From Fomes fomentarius (Eukaryota > Basidiomycota > Agaricomycetes > Polyporales > Polyporaceae): DNA of 64,000 bases. The stretch spans positions 2,046,001-2,110,000 of the forward strand of contig JABYQN010000005.1 in the NCBI GenBank assembly GCA_022606135.1, in the 5' to 3' direction. The notes beneath the pieces are model-generated. The model was not told the origin of the DNA and searched no databases. It was given only the letters and a program-made list of their open reading frames with translations. Made by a program: the position numbers and the translations under genes. Of this stretch, positions 33,080-45,687 are shown piece after piece. Every line of letters begins with the position of its first letter. The first letter of the stretch is position 1.

Positions 33080-35243
33080 ATGGCTGAACATCATATGGGT
33101 ACGACAACATCACATGCACTCAAAGGCTTAGGGAAGGAGTTGGTCTCCTCGACCGTTTCGGCTGCGGGTGCCAGCACACCAAAGGACCATGTGTCTCGAC
33201 CACAGACGGCCAACGGGGACAAGGCACCTGCGAACGCCTTCCCCGAGGGCGGATCTGCGGCCTGGTCGACCGTGCTTGGAGCGTAGGTCTCCTATCACGG
33301 AACGGGAAACCATCCAAAAGCTGATCATTGTCTAGTTTTCTCGTACAAATTTGTGCTTTCGGGTCTGTGGCACATGTATACTTTGCGCCGCACAACCCTA
33401 ACGCTGGATATACCATCTGGCAGATACACGACTTCCTTTGGCGTATATCAAGGCCAGCTCAGCTTCCGAGGACCTCATAGTATAGCAAGACTGATTGCTT
33501 TCTAGATTACTACAAGCGAGTATACTTGACCGATGAGTCATCATCTGCAATCTCGTAAACTTCATCTTCATTGCTGCTGCGCCCGTGCGGCTCACTCTCC
33601 TGACATAGATGGATCGGAAGCATCAACTCGTTTATGATAGTCGCGGCCGGTCTGATAGTCGGTCGTCTCTACGACCGTGGATACTTGTATGTGTGCATTT
33701 TTACCTACCGTCCTACCATCGCATTTGACCAGTTTATCCTAACTATCAGCTATCACCTCTTATGGGGTGGATCGATCTTGGAGTCCTTCGCATTGTTCAT
33801 GCACTCGCTCGCCAAACCGGGCGCATACTATCAGGTATGTCTCCACATCCAAGGTAACTGTCAGTTCACACAAATCGCTTATGCGATCCCAGATACTCCT
33901 CAGCCAAGGTATTGCCTCAGGCCTCGGCCAAGGGATGCTCTACATCCCCACCCTCGCCGTGATCTCGCACTACTTTCAGAGACGGCGCGCTCTTGCGATG
34001 ACGATCGTCGCCACAGGCTCTTCTCTCGGAGCTGTCGTCCATCCCATTATGCTCAACAACCTCCTCAACAACCCATCCGTCGGGTTCGCTACAGCGGCAC
34101 GCGCGAACGCAGGCATGATCACTGGTCTACTCTTCATTGCATGCTTGTTGACACGCACGAGGCTTCCGCCCTCCGACCAGGCGGTGAATATGTGCATAGC
34201 CGCCCGTAGGTTCGCAAGAGACGGACCGTACGTTTTCGCGAGTCTGGGGTGAGTCCACCTTGATGTCTCGGTCTCGCTTAGTCCACGACTGACGCGCTAT
34301 TCAGGATGACTGCATTCATCATCGGCTTCTACTTCCCGCTGTTCTACCTACAGCTCGATGCCCTCACACATGGCTTAGACAAGACATTCTCTTTCTATGC
34401 GGTGCGTGCTCTATTCAAATACGGGCGCTGAGGCTGACAAATTCTCGCCATGACTCGCAGCTGGTCATCCTGAACGCAAGCGCTTGCTTCGGCCGAATCT
34501 TTCCCGGCTTCGTCGCCCATAAGCTAGGTGTAGGGAACATGCTTATAGGTGCATGTTTTGTCTGCTCAGTGCTCATCCTTGGGATGATTGGTCTGGGAAG
34601 CGTGACGAGCGTCGTGATCATTGGTGTTGTGTACGGGTTCTTCTCTGGGATCTGTAAGCACAAGCCTCATAGGTCCACCGATGTCCATTGCTGAGGCTCT
34701 CTCCTTACGACAGATGTGTCCTTGTTGACGCCTTACATTGCACTTCTGACGGATGACCTTTCTGAGCTTGGGTAAGGGACGAAGTTGTGCGACTGTCACG
34801 ACCTGTCTGATAATCACATGTTGTGCAGTGTCCGCATGGGCATATCGTTTTTCTGCGTCGGTGCGTTCGCGCCTTATACTTGAGACCTTCGTGCATCGCT
34901 GATAGAAGATGGACAGGCATCGGGAGCCTCGTTGGTATGTCATCCATAAGTGAAGTCTACGAAGCTAAAGCTAATGATCAATCGCAGGGACCCCAATTGA
35001 TGGCGCGTTGCTCACCGGCCGTTACATCTGGTGGAGGCCAGCGGTGTTCAGCGGTGTAAGTGGGCCACGCCTTTCGGTATCCATAATCCTCCTGACCACC
35101 TACGTCACGGTCCGCCGCATTATCAGATTATGGCGTTCACTGGCTTTGGTTGCTTCGTGGCTTCCGCCATTCTGCGGCGGCGCAACCGACAGCGTCGCAC
35201 GGCCGCTTATGATGCAAAAGAGGTGGAAGCCAAGACCGCTTGA
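33080..35243 (+). CDS. MFS monocarboxylate-type permease (Mch/MCT family)
   Basis: Twelve-helix major facilitator of the monocarboxylate porter group. Fourteen exons: 33080..33282, 33336..33362, 33424..33452, 33506..33554, 33609..33686, 33750..33834, 33893..34248, 34305..34401, 34461..34653, 34714..34771, 34829..34860, 34917..34934, 34988..35055, 35127..35243. They encode 469 residues. The family start (FPEGGSAAW), FGVYQDYY, the GRLYDRG loop, QRRRALAMTIVA, the LTDDLSELGVRMG segment and the GRYIWWRP loop are each rebuilt by splicing. The third intron (33453..33505) begins GCCAGC rather than GT; no GT donor keeps the frame, so it is a GC-AG intron or a mutated site. The first four introns are packed into 530 bases and one exon is only 18 bases. 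Substrate cannot be deduced. Confidence 0.88.
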
Positions 35244-38200
35244 GGCGATCTCAACACTATCATGATAGAAGCTGACGAATCACACGATTTAGACGACCTA
35301 GATGACCAGCAGAATTGCGGAAGGATATTTGATTGATGATAGATTAACTTTGGGTTCCATACCCTGATATCGGTGGACACACCGCGCACATCATGGTTGC
35401 AGTCTGAATGGAACGTCTTCTACGCGCACTGGAGGCGGGCGGCGCGTCGAGGAGCCCATTCAACTCGCACTCAAGCTGGACCGACCAGACACAGGACCCA
35501 TGCACCTCGTCTCTCAGCACGCAAGTTTTCTTAAGATTCCGGAGGCAACCCTGTGTCCGTCCTCCAAACCTCCCTCGTTTTGGAGTCATGTTGGCAATCA
35601 GTTGTGACCAGCGGCAATAAGAAGGTCGAGCGTCCTTCCACGCTGTCACAACCAGCCGCGCTGGTGGCAATGCCTGCGGTTTGGTTACGTACGTCACGAT
35701 ATTGGCGGTACAAGGAACCTGTTGTCGTAGAGCGCGTCCACGTCCACAAGGTGCGTCTGGATCTCTGGGCTGTGCGGCAGAACGTCTGTGTCCTTTCGTA
35801 ACAAGGCTGGGCGGGCTGTCATCAAGCTCCGGACAGGGAAGACATCGCATGACCCAGCATCAAGCCCCCACACATGAAAGCGCACATGCTGTATATTTGT
35901 GGCTGCGCTTTGCCGTTATTTTGAAAGCTCCCAACCAACGTCGGCAAGCGCGGCAGCATCACAATGCACGCCGCATGCGCTCCAAATCCGGTGGACAAAA
36001 GCTCTGTCTCCGAGCGCATATATAAGGGCCCTCTGTTCCAGCGGTTCCCATCACCCTCTCTCTTTCGACCACCTCGACACCAACCATGGGTCCCCACCAC
36101 CCACCGCGCCCGCCCTCTACCCTCGCCCTCTCCTCTGACAGACAAACTTCTCAGCTTACGTTGACCCAAGCGGCCGACCAGTATACTGTGGTCAGGCTTA
36201 GTGGCCAGTCTCGCATCTTCAACCGCATGGACGCCCGTTGGATCTACCTCAACCACCGCCTCGCAAGCCGCCCCAGCGCTGTGGCTCCTCTGTTCGAGAC
36301 TCACTCTCCGATATTCAATAGCCCACTGCTGTGGAGTGCAATACTCCACGGGGCTCGCCGCGCTACGCGTCGATGCTCTCGTTCCCCAGTTCCTCCCATT
36401 GACTCTGGCTGCATCTCCTCTGGTAAGCAGCTCGTAACCCTCTGATGCAGAGCTCTATGGTGACTCCGAAACAGATATGTGGCTACCATACGACAACACA
36501 GTGAATTCACCTCAATGGGAGCCTGGTCAACCTCGTACTTGGACAGGTTGTTGACGCGATGCCGGTTGATGAACCGGGTGGTTTGATCCTGGTATGTTTA
36601 TCTCGGCACATCTTTGTCTGATATGGCTCCCTAATGTTGATATCGGCAGCAATGGCGTTGGCGCGACATCGTTGTGCAGTACTTGCGCTATTTACACCAA
36701 GTGCGCAGCAGGTCGCACCTCAGGCCGCAATGCATTAGAGCTCAGGCTTCGCAAGACCATTACGCGGCATCCGGGCGACTACACCGGGCCGCAAACCAGC
36801 GCCACCGCGGGCGATGGTGTCAAACCTTGTGATGAGCGTCCGCCTCGAGCCAGCAACTTGCGTCTTCACCCTCCATGGTTCCTCGCGCATCCCTTGATCT
36901 CCAGGATCCTACTCGCCTGTGACCAATCCAGACCGCTGCTATCACATCACGCACCCCCGGCCCCTCCTCGTAAGGGAACAAAGTCTGCATATGGGAATAC
37001 ACTGGTGCCTGCACTATGATCATGTGCACGCCGCCAGTAGTTCGCCAATGAGCATTGTGAGTTCAAGCTGTCCATCTTCGTTGAGCAGTCGCACTAACCA
37101 TGGACTCCTGTCAGCTAGTATACTCCTTAACCATTCGGTGCAGTGTCTAGGATCCCGTCGCTCACTTCGTGAGTGGCACGACGCCGATGACGCCACACGT
37201 TGTCCCCACCATCTACGCATCGCGACGGGCCGGATACCGGATGATTCTCCCCACGCCATCGTTCGAGGTTCCTCGTCTTCCGCGTTAATACACCTTCAGA
37301 CCTCCCCATCTTCCCTTCAAGAGCCTCGACCAAGTCAACCAAGGGTGCTATGTGGGTGTGCGAGGCAAGGCGTTCGCGCGCTGACAGAGATTGGAGAACT
37401 AGGCCACCAATGGTCGCCAACGTCAAATCCCTACATGGGTATGGGATAGCATGCGAGACATACAATTAGTCCGTGGATTGGCCTCCCGGTTATGACTCCG
37501 CACTAGGGTCAAAGGCTGCCAATGCTACAAATCACCTTGTAGCTGAGGTCACCACGACCTAGAGTCCATCGCATCATTGCTCTGGACACTGGCACTCGTA
37601 TGAGGTTGGATCTCTAGGGATGATGTGATGCTAGGTACATCGATTACATACTAAAACTTCCTGTATCTACATAACATATTTTACTGCCGTAACAATGCAG
37701 CTTTAACTTGAACTCACCCATCGTTAGAGCTGAGGTGCATGGGAACTATCACAGAAACTATGAGAGTGCATCTCCGTTAAATTATACACTGTCTGCCTAG
37801 GAGAGGCCACGTCACTGTAAAGTCGCGCTGTTCCTACAGCAGCGTGTGTTTCGTCGCAGGCCCATACTACATGAGCCCCTCGAACCCCGTCCTCATGTCA
37901 TGCTACTGTAGGACGTATCTGGCACGTCTTCACTTCTCACTACTTTTCTTCTCATTCCTGCCAATATCTCAACCTCAATACCTTCTCATCAGTCACATAT
38001 CACTACATCGGTCATGACTCCATTGTCTCCCCGCACGCGAAACTGAACACTCCAAGTACCAGATATATACTGACCCATGCTTGCAATGCTTGGAAACTGG
38101 GATGACGTCACGATGCATTAGACGCCCGCAGAGGTTACCATGACAAAGTCAAGACTCACTCCTACGACACACTGGCAGCTGCACGTCATACCTGCAGATT

Positions 38201-38560
38201 CGTTCTGAGGAACGGCGATTGAAATCCGTGGTTTTGCACAACCTCCGGCCACGTGTAGACGCAAAGTCGTCCGAAATTTCCACAGGGTCTATGTTTCCTA
38301 CAGACTCGGACTTGAAGCAAGCCTTGCACTGTAGACTTCGATTCTCATGAAGAACGTTGGACTGCCCATGCAGCTACATAGGTGGGCATATTCGTCAGTC
38401 TGGCTACCACATATTGACGAGATACTCTCAGCCGGACCGACAGGGCCCAGGCCATTTAGTCTACTACCGCAGCACCGTCTTACCCATGAGGCGGCGCTCC
38501 CACCTACTAGTACTAACTTCTAGCCCTCCCTCCACCAGTGACTACCATCTCTTCTTCCCC
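35244..38560. other. 3.3 kb without a defensible gene
   Basis: A strong TATA-like ATATATAAGG at 36018-36027 is followed 59 bases later by an ATG at 36086 and a 119-codon frame. Shorter open pieces continue to about 37450 and several GT..AG intervals are possible. I could not join them into a coherent protein with family features. It may be a rapidly evolving or decayed gene. From 37450 to 38350 there is nothing. The last 200 bases are the promoter of the DUF4470/MYND gene. Confidence 0.5.
36018..36027 (+). promoter_or_regulatory. TATA-like box without an assigned gene
   Basis: ATATATAAGG, then a pyrimidine-rich stretch (CCCTCTCTCTTTC) and an ATG in ACCATGG context at 36086. This looks like a functional fungal promoter although the downstream coding region could not be resolved. 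Confidence 0.4.
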
Positions 38561-41500
38561 ATGGCTCTGCCACTTGTACTACCTGGTAAATACTTCTTCT
38601 ATCCCATAGGAAACACCGCCGCCGTATGTCTCACTCGAGACATTCCTGTCGACGTCTCCGCCAATATCCTCCTTCTTCCCTGCGGGGATCCCAGGAATGT
38701 CTTGTATACAATTTCCTGCGAATCGCGAAACAGTACGTCCGCCATGGATATTACAAACCTGCTATGATACATATCTGGATTACAGTTCGCAGGCAACTGG
38801 ACTTCACGTGTTGTGACTATGATCCAGGGGTCCTAGGTGCGTTTTTGCTTGTATGCCCATGGCGAGCTCCCTATGTCGTGAGTATAGCGAGGAATGTTCT
38901 GTTGTTCAGCATGATTATGGACGGCATCCCGGATCAGACTACATGGAACATCTTCTTCCACATTTTCCTCGATCGCGACTCTCACGCGGTACTCGCAACC
39001 CAATGCCAAAAGCTCGTGCACCGTGCTGCAACTCTTCAAGAGTGGCGTTCCTCACCGTACGGTACTGTGGTCAGAATATCCTCCGAGCACACACTCAAGG
39101 AGTTACGAAGACATTGGGAGCTCTACGTGCTCTTCAACGGTGACAAACCGTCTGATCAGTGCGACCATGCCCGACGCCCGCTCGTCGACGCTGCCCGCAA
39201 GAAGATGCTTGGGTACGCCTCAGATGGGATTCATTACTCGTCAGCGCGGTCTTGTGGCCCGCTTTCTTTAGAGGCCATGAACTCTCAACTGTCTACGAAC
39301 TTCTGGAGAACCGGAACGACGCTGAGCGACTCCAAGGTTATAGACAAAGCTACTTGGCCAAATCCGACTTTCTTCTATTCCAGAGCCGGACAAGGCTTTC
39401 ACGTTCACTATGGAACAGATCCCATAATTCCCTTCCACCTCGCTCCCCTCTTTGCCAACGCTCGCCGCGAACTCACTATGCAGGACCTCGTCGGGGCTGC
39501 ACAGGCTGAGTTCCACGAGTGGACTCGTGCCTTCCGTCAAGCCGTTGATCTGACACAACCACCTACTGTTCGCTTCCTCCTGGGAGACGCGATAGCTGCT
39601 GCGCGCGTACTGCTGGGTTGCTTTGACCGCGAGACCTTCCGGTGCCCGGGGATCGCGGTCGCAGCTTGGACTAGTCAAGCGCTCGAGCTCGATCAAGATG
39701 AATACTCTACCTTTCATGCTCCAACTCGTTTCGACGTCATCGATACGTCGAATTTGTCGGATCATGTTGGCCTTCTCAACATCCTCCTCTCGTCCGTCCC
39801 ACTTCTGTCGGACCCCTCCTTCAGTCCGGTCCTCTACACTGAATCCCTTCTTTCCTACGAAATGGGTTCAGGCTCGACCACGGAGTTTCACAGCATGCTT
39901 TTTGCGGATCTATCCACAGTCGCACTTCTTCTGAACATTGCACCAGTCGACACCTTATCAGGGTTTGCGAGTAGGAGCAACACGCACGAGTTGCTCTCTG
40001 TGGCCATGTCTGGTGCGGTGTCAGGCTCCATTGGGCAGTACCACCAGACCTTCACTTGGAAACGGCCACAAAGTTGTATCTCAACTTGCCATAACTTAGC
40101 GCCTATTACATTCGATGCTCAGCAGCTTGCACAACTTATGCACAACGTCTACCTCCACCTGGTCGCCGACAATACCGGGAAGGATGCCAAGACAGCGGTA
40201 CTACGGTCTTCCACGGTTGTATACACACGCGAAGCCTTTGTCGTTCTTCTGCTGTTTTTCCGCTCCCGCCTTCAGATTTCCGATGCAGAATGGTTGGAAG
40301 TCATGGTCCTCTTCTTAGAGCAGCATCACAAGACTGCGTCTCTGTTCGACTCTCCTGGTCACAGAGACCTTCACGTACAGCTCTTTCGCTACCGTCTCTA
40401 CATCTACCCTGGGCTTGACCCAGTAGCAAAACCACTCCGTGGCCGACTCTCTCATTGGATCCACATTCCGCCACTCACCCGGATCTACTTGACACTCCCA
40501 CAGAGTCTATCCAGCACCTTCGCGGACCTCATCGAGAAGGTACCGACATCGTTCCTGCAGTGCTATGTGCGGTCACCTCAGGATGGCATAGGCGAACATA
40601 TCTTCCAGTCGGTTGATATCGCGTTCGGGCAAGTTGTAGATGAGGGAACCAAATCCAGACCAAAAGTTTCCTTCTTTGAAGCCCGTTCTCGTGAGCTTGG
40701 GAGCTCTCCGCTCGTCGCTTCCTTCACCATTCCCAGTCGGCTACTTACAACAGCTAACGATCCTCGTTCTGTCGTTATCGCACTCGGGGTTCGAATGAAC
40801 TTGGGACATGTTAACGCCCTTATTCGTGTCCTAGGACCTAGCCTCTTAATCTTCAGCACTCCCTTCGAAGATACACAGCATGTCCATGTCATGCCCGACG
40901 AACCACTACCATCGACATTCCTTTCCCTTATGCGCAGCGCCCCTGACGCAATGGTACAGAAGGCACCTACGGGATTGGCGCCGATTGGTCTATGTAGACC
41001 TATCCAAGTCGGTCTAGACGTGGCCCATACTAGGCGAGTTGCGGTGCTGACCGCAAGACTGGAGGTCGAGAACAAACAAGGGAAGGATGCACTAACGCAC
41101 GGAGCTGTGCCCACCATAGTCCAAGTCTCCCCGTTCGCCGTCCGGATTCTCTTGGGGAAGTGTAGTCAGGACCTCATCTATCCATTGCCCGTCGCTGGTT
41201 CCCGAAACAAGCTGCGCATAGCGCGCAAGTCTTCTTACATCGAGGTGCGTCGTATGACTTGCATCACGACGCTCATCGTGTCTGACGGACCACTGTCAGC
41301 TTGTCGTCCCCGTCACTATGTCATTCCCGGGGCTCGATATCCCGCAGTTCAATCTCTTCCCTGTCACGCATTTCGAGAACTGTTTGGCTCCATGGAACAT
41401 CCATCACATATCACTCGATCATCTGCCAGTCGTAGAACAAGTCTCAAGCTGGTACAATTTCCACATCAGCTTGCAAATGTCGGTAAGGGAGCGTGCTCTG

Positions 41501-42262
41501 AGGACGAAACTCGACCACTCGGACGTGTTAACGAACATCAAGGACACTATCCACGCGATCATGGTACATGCAATGGGAGCCGAAGGGAACGCCACTGCCC
41601 GAGTGTTCGCACTACGCGACGACAACACTAGCGACTGCGATACCATCGTCTTCGTTAGCAGTGTGCGTTTCGACCTCTCCAGTCATACTCTCGTCTGCGA
41701 TGCATTTGTCCTTCCCCTCACAACCTCTGTGATGGACAATATCGAGGCACCACTCCGACGTCTGTTGGTTGGCATGATGAACATAAAGCTGTACGGCCAG
41801 GAGCTGCGAGCGTGGAAACAGCTCCTCCCTGCTCTGGTCGAACGGTGCCGCATGGGTTGGACGCACGACGCAAACTGCGAGTACATTGCCAAAGGTCGGA
41901 TCCCATTGGAGTTGGAGATAAGCGAGGGCGACCCTCTGTGCAGCTGTGGGAGGGGCAAAAACGTCGATGGCATCCTGCGTGGAGGCGAGCTGTGGAGGAA
42001 GTTCGCTCCTTTCGTGACGCGAATTGCTATATCCCCTCTCTTTGCGGTCTCATACCTCGAGCCCGTGCTGGATAACGACATGTATAATCTAAAAGGCTGG
42101 CTCCCTGCACAGGCCGGGAGCTGCCAAAAATGCGGCAGCGAGCGGAGTAAGGACTCGGATATGGAGCTGCGCAGATGTTCGCGCTGCAAATCTGTTATGT
42201 ACTGCTCGGAGAGGTGTCAGAAGGAGGACTGGAAGAAACACAAGCGGGTTTGTGTGGCTTGA
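38561..42262 (+). CDS. DUF4470 and MYND zinc-finger protein
   Basis: Large Agaricomycete-type protein of unknown biochemical function. Exons 38561..38732, 38786..38836, 38888..41244 and 41300..42262 encode 1180 residues. Exon 1 holds the start of the DUF4470 domain (FFYPIGNTAAVCLT, then LLPCGDPRNVLYTISC). It continues after two short introns with LDFTCCDYDPGVL, then ARNVLLFSMI. The final 45 residues are a MYND finger (CQKCG, then RRCSRCKSVMYCSERCQKE, closing with His and Cys), which usually binds Pro-containing peptide ligands. The third exon is a single open frame of 2.36 kb, unusual among these intron-rich neighbours. A single uninterrupted ORF from 38626 also exists, but it reads introns 1 and 2 through and starts in the wrong frame, so I prefer the spliced form. 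No signal peptide. Confidence 0.88.
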
Positions 42263-43131
42263 ATCTAGTGTCCGCCCTTAGCAGAGTCAAACACGTGTAT
42301 ATATTTAGTATCAAATGCGCGGAGATGGTGTGATAGTCGACAAGAGGGATAATTGACCGTGACTTTTTTTGCAATGAATGCCGACGAATGCCACACTTAT
42401 AAATTAGTCCAAGCCGATGCTCGTCGGCGCGAACCGGGGTGAGACGTTGGGAGGCCCGCTGTAGCCATGTGTCGGTCTATTGCCTGACAGCACGGAGGTA
42501 GTGTGAGCCTCAACACAATACCAAAAAAAAAAAAAAATAGGGACAAACAGGGCTACGTACCTCCAGCGAAGATAATATCGCATTCTTCGTGTACTTGGGA
42601 GGAAGCCATTTCTGATAGCCTACGGTAGGGGATATTACATACAGTCTGTAGTCGGGTCATATAATGATGTTGTCAAGGCAATCCAACACACGCTGAGTAT
42701 TTCCCAAGCCGACCGGACGCGCTGCGCGGCAATAATGCTCTTCCTTCACCAATGACCACGCCTTCCGAGTATGTAAGCACTTGTAGCTGTATCTGTCCAT
42801 CTGTGTGAGACTCTCGACGCTGGATGTACTTATCTGTTGTCGGAATGCACCGCTACCAGACCGTTCCTAATGGCGCTAGTCGGCTCATGCAAAGACTATT
42901 CAATACTGTAATTCAAGGCAAACGGATCGACGACATGAAGTGCGATGCTTCTATGTCAGTGTTCTCGGCCAACCGACACACCAAAGTGCAAAGACCCAAT
43001 GTGGATCAAAAAGAGAAGAGGTACCGGCACTCGAAAGTGAGAGGTACATGAGAAGATTAGGTCAAGAAAACGATGTGGGGGTATAAGGATAGGAGAGAAG
43101 AGACCAGTCGCAGTCAACGCATGGCGGCGAG
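42263..43131. other. Intergenic, 3' flanks of two convergent genes
   Basis: No gene. Contains a run of 14 A near 42523-42537. A TATATATTTAG motif at about 42298 has no gene downstream. Confidence 0.55.
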
Positions 43132-44625
43132 TCATACCGCGCGTACGGGCGCCTGCCCGCGCGGACCGAGCTCCACATCGAAGCCAAGTCCAAACCTTGA
43201 ATCGGTCGAGCACTCGTAAAAGCCTGTGTCGCCTGACGTGGTAGACACATCATCGCCATCGCAGTGGTCTTCGCCGCTGCCCCCACCGCCGCCAGATCCA
43301 GAGAACTCCGAATGAGGCAAGGTCTCCATATTCCAGTCGACATGCTTCCCGGAGTGTGGAAGGGCAGGCGAGTCGTCTCCGGCACCGGGAGAGATCACTT
43401 CAGAATTAGCAGGAGGGGAAGAGGGGACGGAGTCGACGATGGATATGAAGTCTGCAACAGAGCTCTCGGAGGAGGAAGAGCAGACACTGCGAAGAGCGTC
43501 ATTGTCGCCCCGTATTGTCGAGGCCGAGCCCGAGGTGTGAAGACCGGATGCAGAGGGGTACTCAAGGCCAAGGCCACCGAGAGGCCCTTCCAGCGTGTGA
43601 CATCCACCCTTGGCTTTTGGAGGTGCGCTGAGAACAAACTGGTTCCCCGAGACGTTGGACACGGTAACCCGGACTCCCTCTCCTTTGGTCACTTCGTCCC
43701 ATGGCGCCGTCACCGACGGCATAGGAACCTCCAGGCATTCCTCGGGAGCGCGAGCGGGGAATGGCGGGAAGTAGTCTGACTGGTTAAGGACCGGAGTCGC
43801 AGGCCAGGGAGAGTCGGGTTCGGACAACGCAGGGCTGGACATCGGGCTGATAGCCAGTGTCGTGGGAGTGGGAGGCGGGGATGCGTAGTGGACGGTGAGA
43901 CGAAGCTGAGGTGATGCGGCCACCGGAGGCTGGGGATCGTCGTCGACGGTGAACGACGGGTTACCGTCGCAGGGGTGAATCACGATCTCTGGAACTTCGA
44001 CTATCACTACCACTCCAGATGGGCTTCTGCTCTTCACCAGCGGCAGCAAGCGCCTCCGCCAGCTCCGTGGTCGGCTCGGGGTGACACCACGCTCAGCGTG
44101 GTCCGCGTCAGGAGAAGATAAAGGGGTGTCCGCAGCTTGTTCGTTCGCTCGAGTCTCGTGCATGGCGCAGAGGTCATCCGATACTGTGAGCGGCTCGTGC
44201 TGACCAGTCACAGTCAGTCAAAGCTAGCGTATGTATGGAGAGAGGGAGTGGCGGCTGACCTTGACTTCCTCTGTCCTCCAAAACGTGAGGGCTTTGAACA
44301 ACCGCCGATGCAGAGGTTCCTTCGGACGGAGTGAGCGCAGGACGGCATAGTCAGACCACGGTGATTCCGGCTCGTCGGGCGAATGCCAGTGCCTGATATC
44401 AAGTGCATTGACGTCGTCCTCGCCAATCTGGTTGTCGACATGTGTCACAAGGTCGCGGGAAGCCGCGGTGCGATTACGACGCAGACGGTATACAAGAACG
44501 GCCAGACCACTCAGAGTGAAGGCCGCGAGGACGAGCAGAAAGGCGTCCACGGGAGTCAAGACTAGGCCTGAGGACATGGTAGGAGAGTTGCTAGAAGTGG
44601 AGGTGGGAATAGGTGGGACAATCAT
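43132..44625 (-). CDS. Single-pass membrane protein with long Pro/Ser-rich cytosolic tail
   Basis: Not recognised. Exons 44625..44260 and 44199..43132, with a 60-base intron (GTCAGC..TCAG) in phase, encode 477 residues. There is no cleavable signal, but a hydrophobic anchor lies at about residues 26-46 (AFLLVLAAFTLSGLAVLVYR), directly followed by RLRRNR, so the long C-terminal part is predicted to be cytosolic. An inner ATG at 44577 would give 461 residues and is equally plausible. The tail has many SP/TP and PPTP motifs, a conserved-looking block (VTVSNVSGNQFVLSAPPKAK) and a Gly/Ser run (GSGGGGGSGE). The conserved block has a decayed relative near 50.3 kb, which suggests a gene family with a shared module. 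Confidence 0.72.
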
Positions 44626-45687
44626 TCTTCAATCTTGCTGGGTTGGGCTTGAGGAGGCGAGGAGTAACAGGAATGAGCAGTTGCGAGCGAAAGAGACAAG
44701 ACAGCGTCGTATGGGTTGTATACATGGGAGGGAGGCTGACGGACATCCACGATCCTGCCAGCCATCGAGCAGCTCGGGTTTGCTACGGTATGGGATTCAG
44801 GTCCAGTCCTAGTGAGTGCTGTCAGCTCTAAACAGTTGTAGGGATTTCTCGCAGATCGCCTGTGATAGTCGACGGTCGAAAGTGTGGTCACTTTAACCTT
44901 GAGTTGGAGCGCGTTCGAGGAGACGCGTCTCGCCCCGCTTGGGTTAAAGAGAAATACGGGTGGAAAGACCATTCCGCGCCATTAACATTTCTGTCCCCCT
45001 CGCGGGGATGGGGCTGACCGAGGCAGGAAGGGATCGACGAGCTCTGGTTGCTAGCCGCGGCACGGGTATTGCGCAGATTTCCTGCTACACATACTGGATC
45101 CAGTGGGCGCCCTTGGCCAGAACGGCCAGACCGGGGAGCTACAAAGATCTGGAATTGACAAGCTTATGCTCAGCCTCGGTCAGTGAGATTGTAAGTGCTT
45201 ACATGTCAGGGTGCTAGCGACACACCTCCTGTATGGGAAGGCACCATGTGTGACATGCTAGTAGTTCTGCATCATTTCGACCTGGGAGGTCTGAGACAAG
45301 CAGATGGCAATTTGCATGACGGGCTGAACGTCGTCAGTATACCGACTAGTCCTTACCCAACCGTCAACTCGGACTCGGAGGTATGCTTGGCGCGCGATTG
45401 ATCAAAAGACTCGAAGACATATAAGTCACTGAATTCGTTTTCACGCCGGGATACGAGGGACAAAATATTCGCAAGTGGTTGGTGAAGACCGACGAGGACA
45501 CGGCCGTTGTCGTCTGGCCGGCGGCGGGCGTGGCGAGTCCAGACGTCCACCCCGCAGCCGAGCGCCTGTTGGGGCGGTTGCTGTGATCCCGCGCCTGTCA
45601 TCTCCTGTACGACATTCTCTTCCTCCTTCTGCCTCCACCGCTCTATACTCCGCCATCGACAACGACGGCTTCCGCTGACGAACGACG
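44626..45687. other. Divergent promoter region, no gene seen
   Basis: About 1 kb between the start of the minus-strand membrane protein and that of the plus-strand Cys-rich protein. ORFs are short and without features. Confidence 0.55.

Noticed and set aside
37870..37900. GGGGTTCGAGGGG on the minus strand, possible tRNA T-arm
   Set aside because: The flanks are both G-rich and cannot form the stem.
42523..42537. A14 run as a retroposon tail
   Set aside because: No coding or structured sequence with target-site duplication lies immediately upstream.
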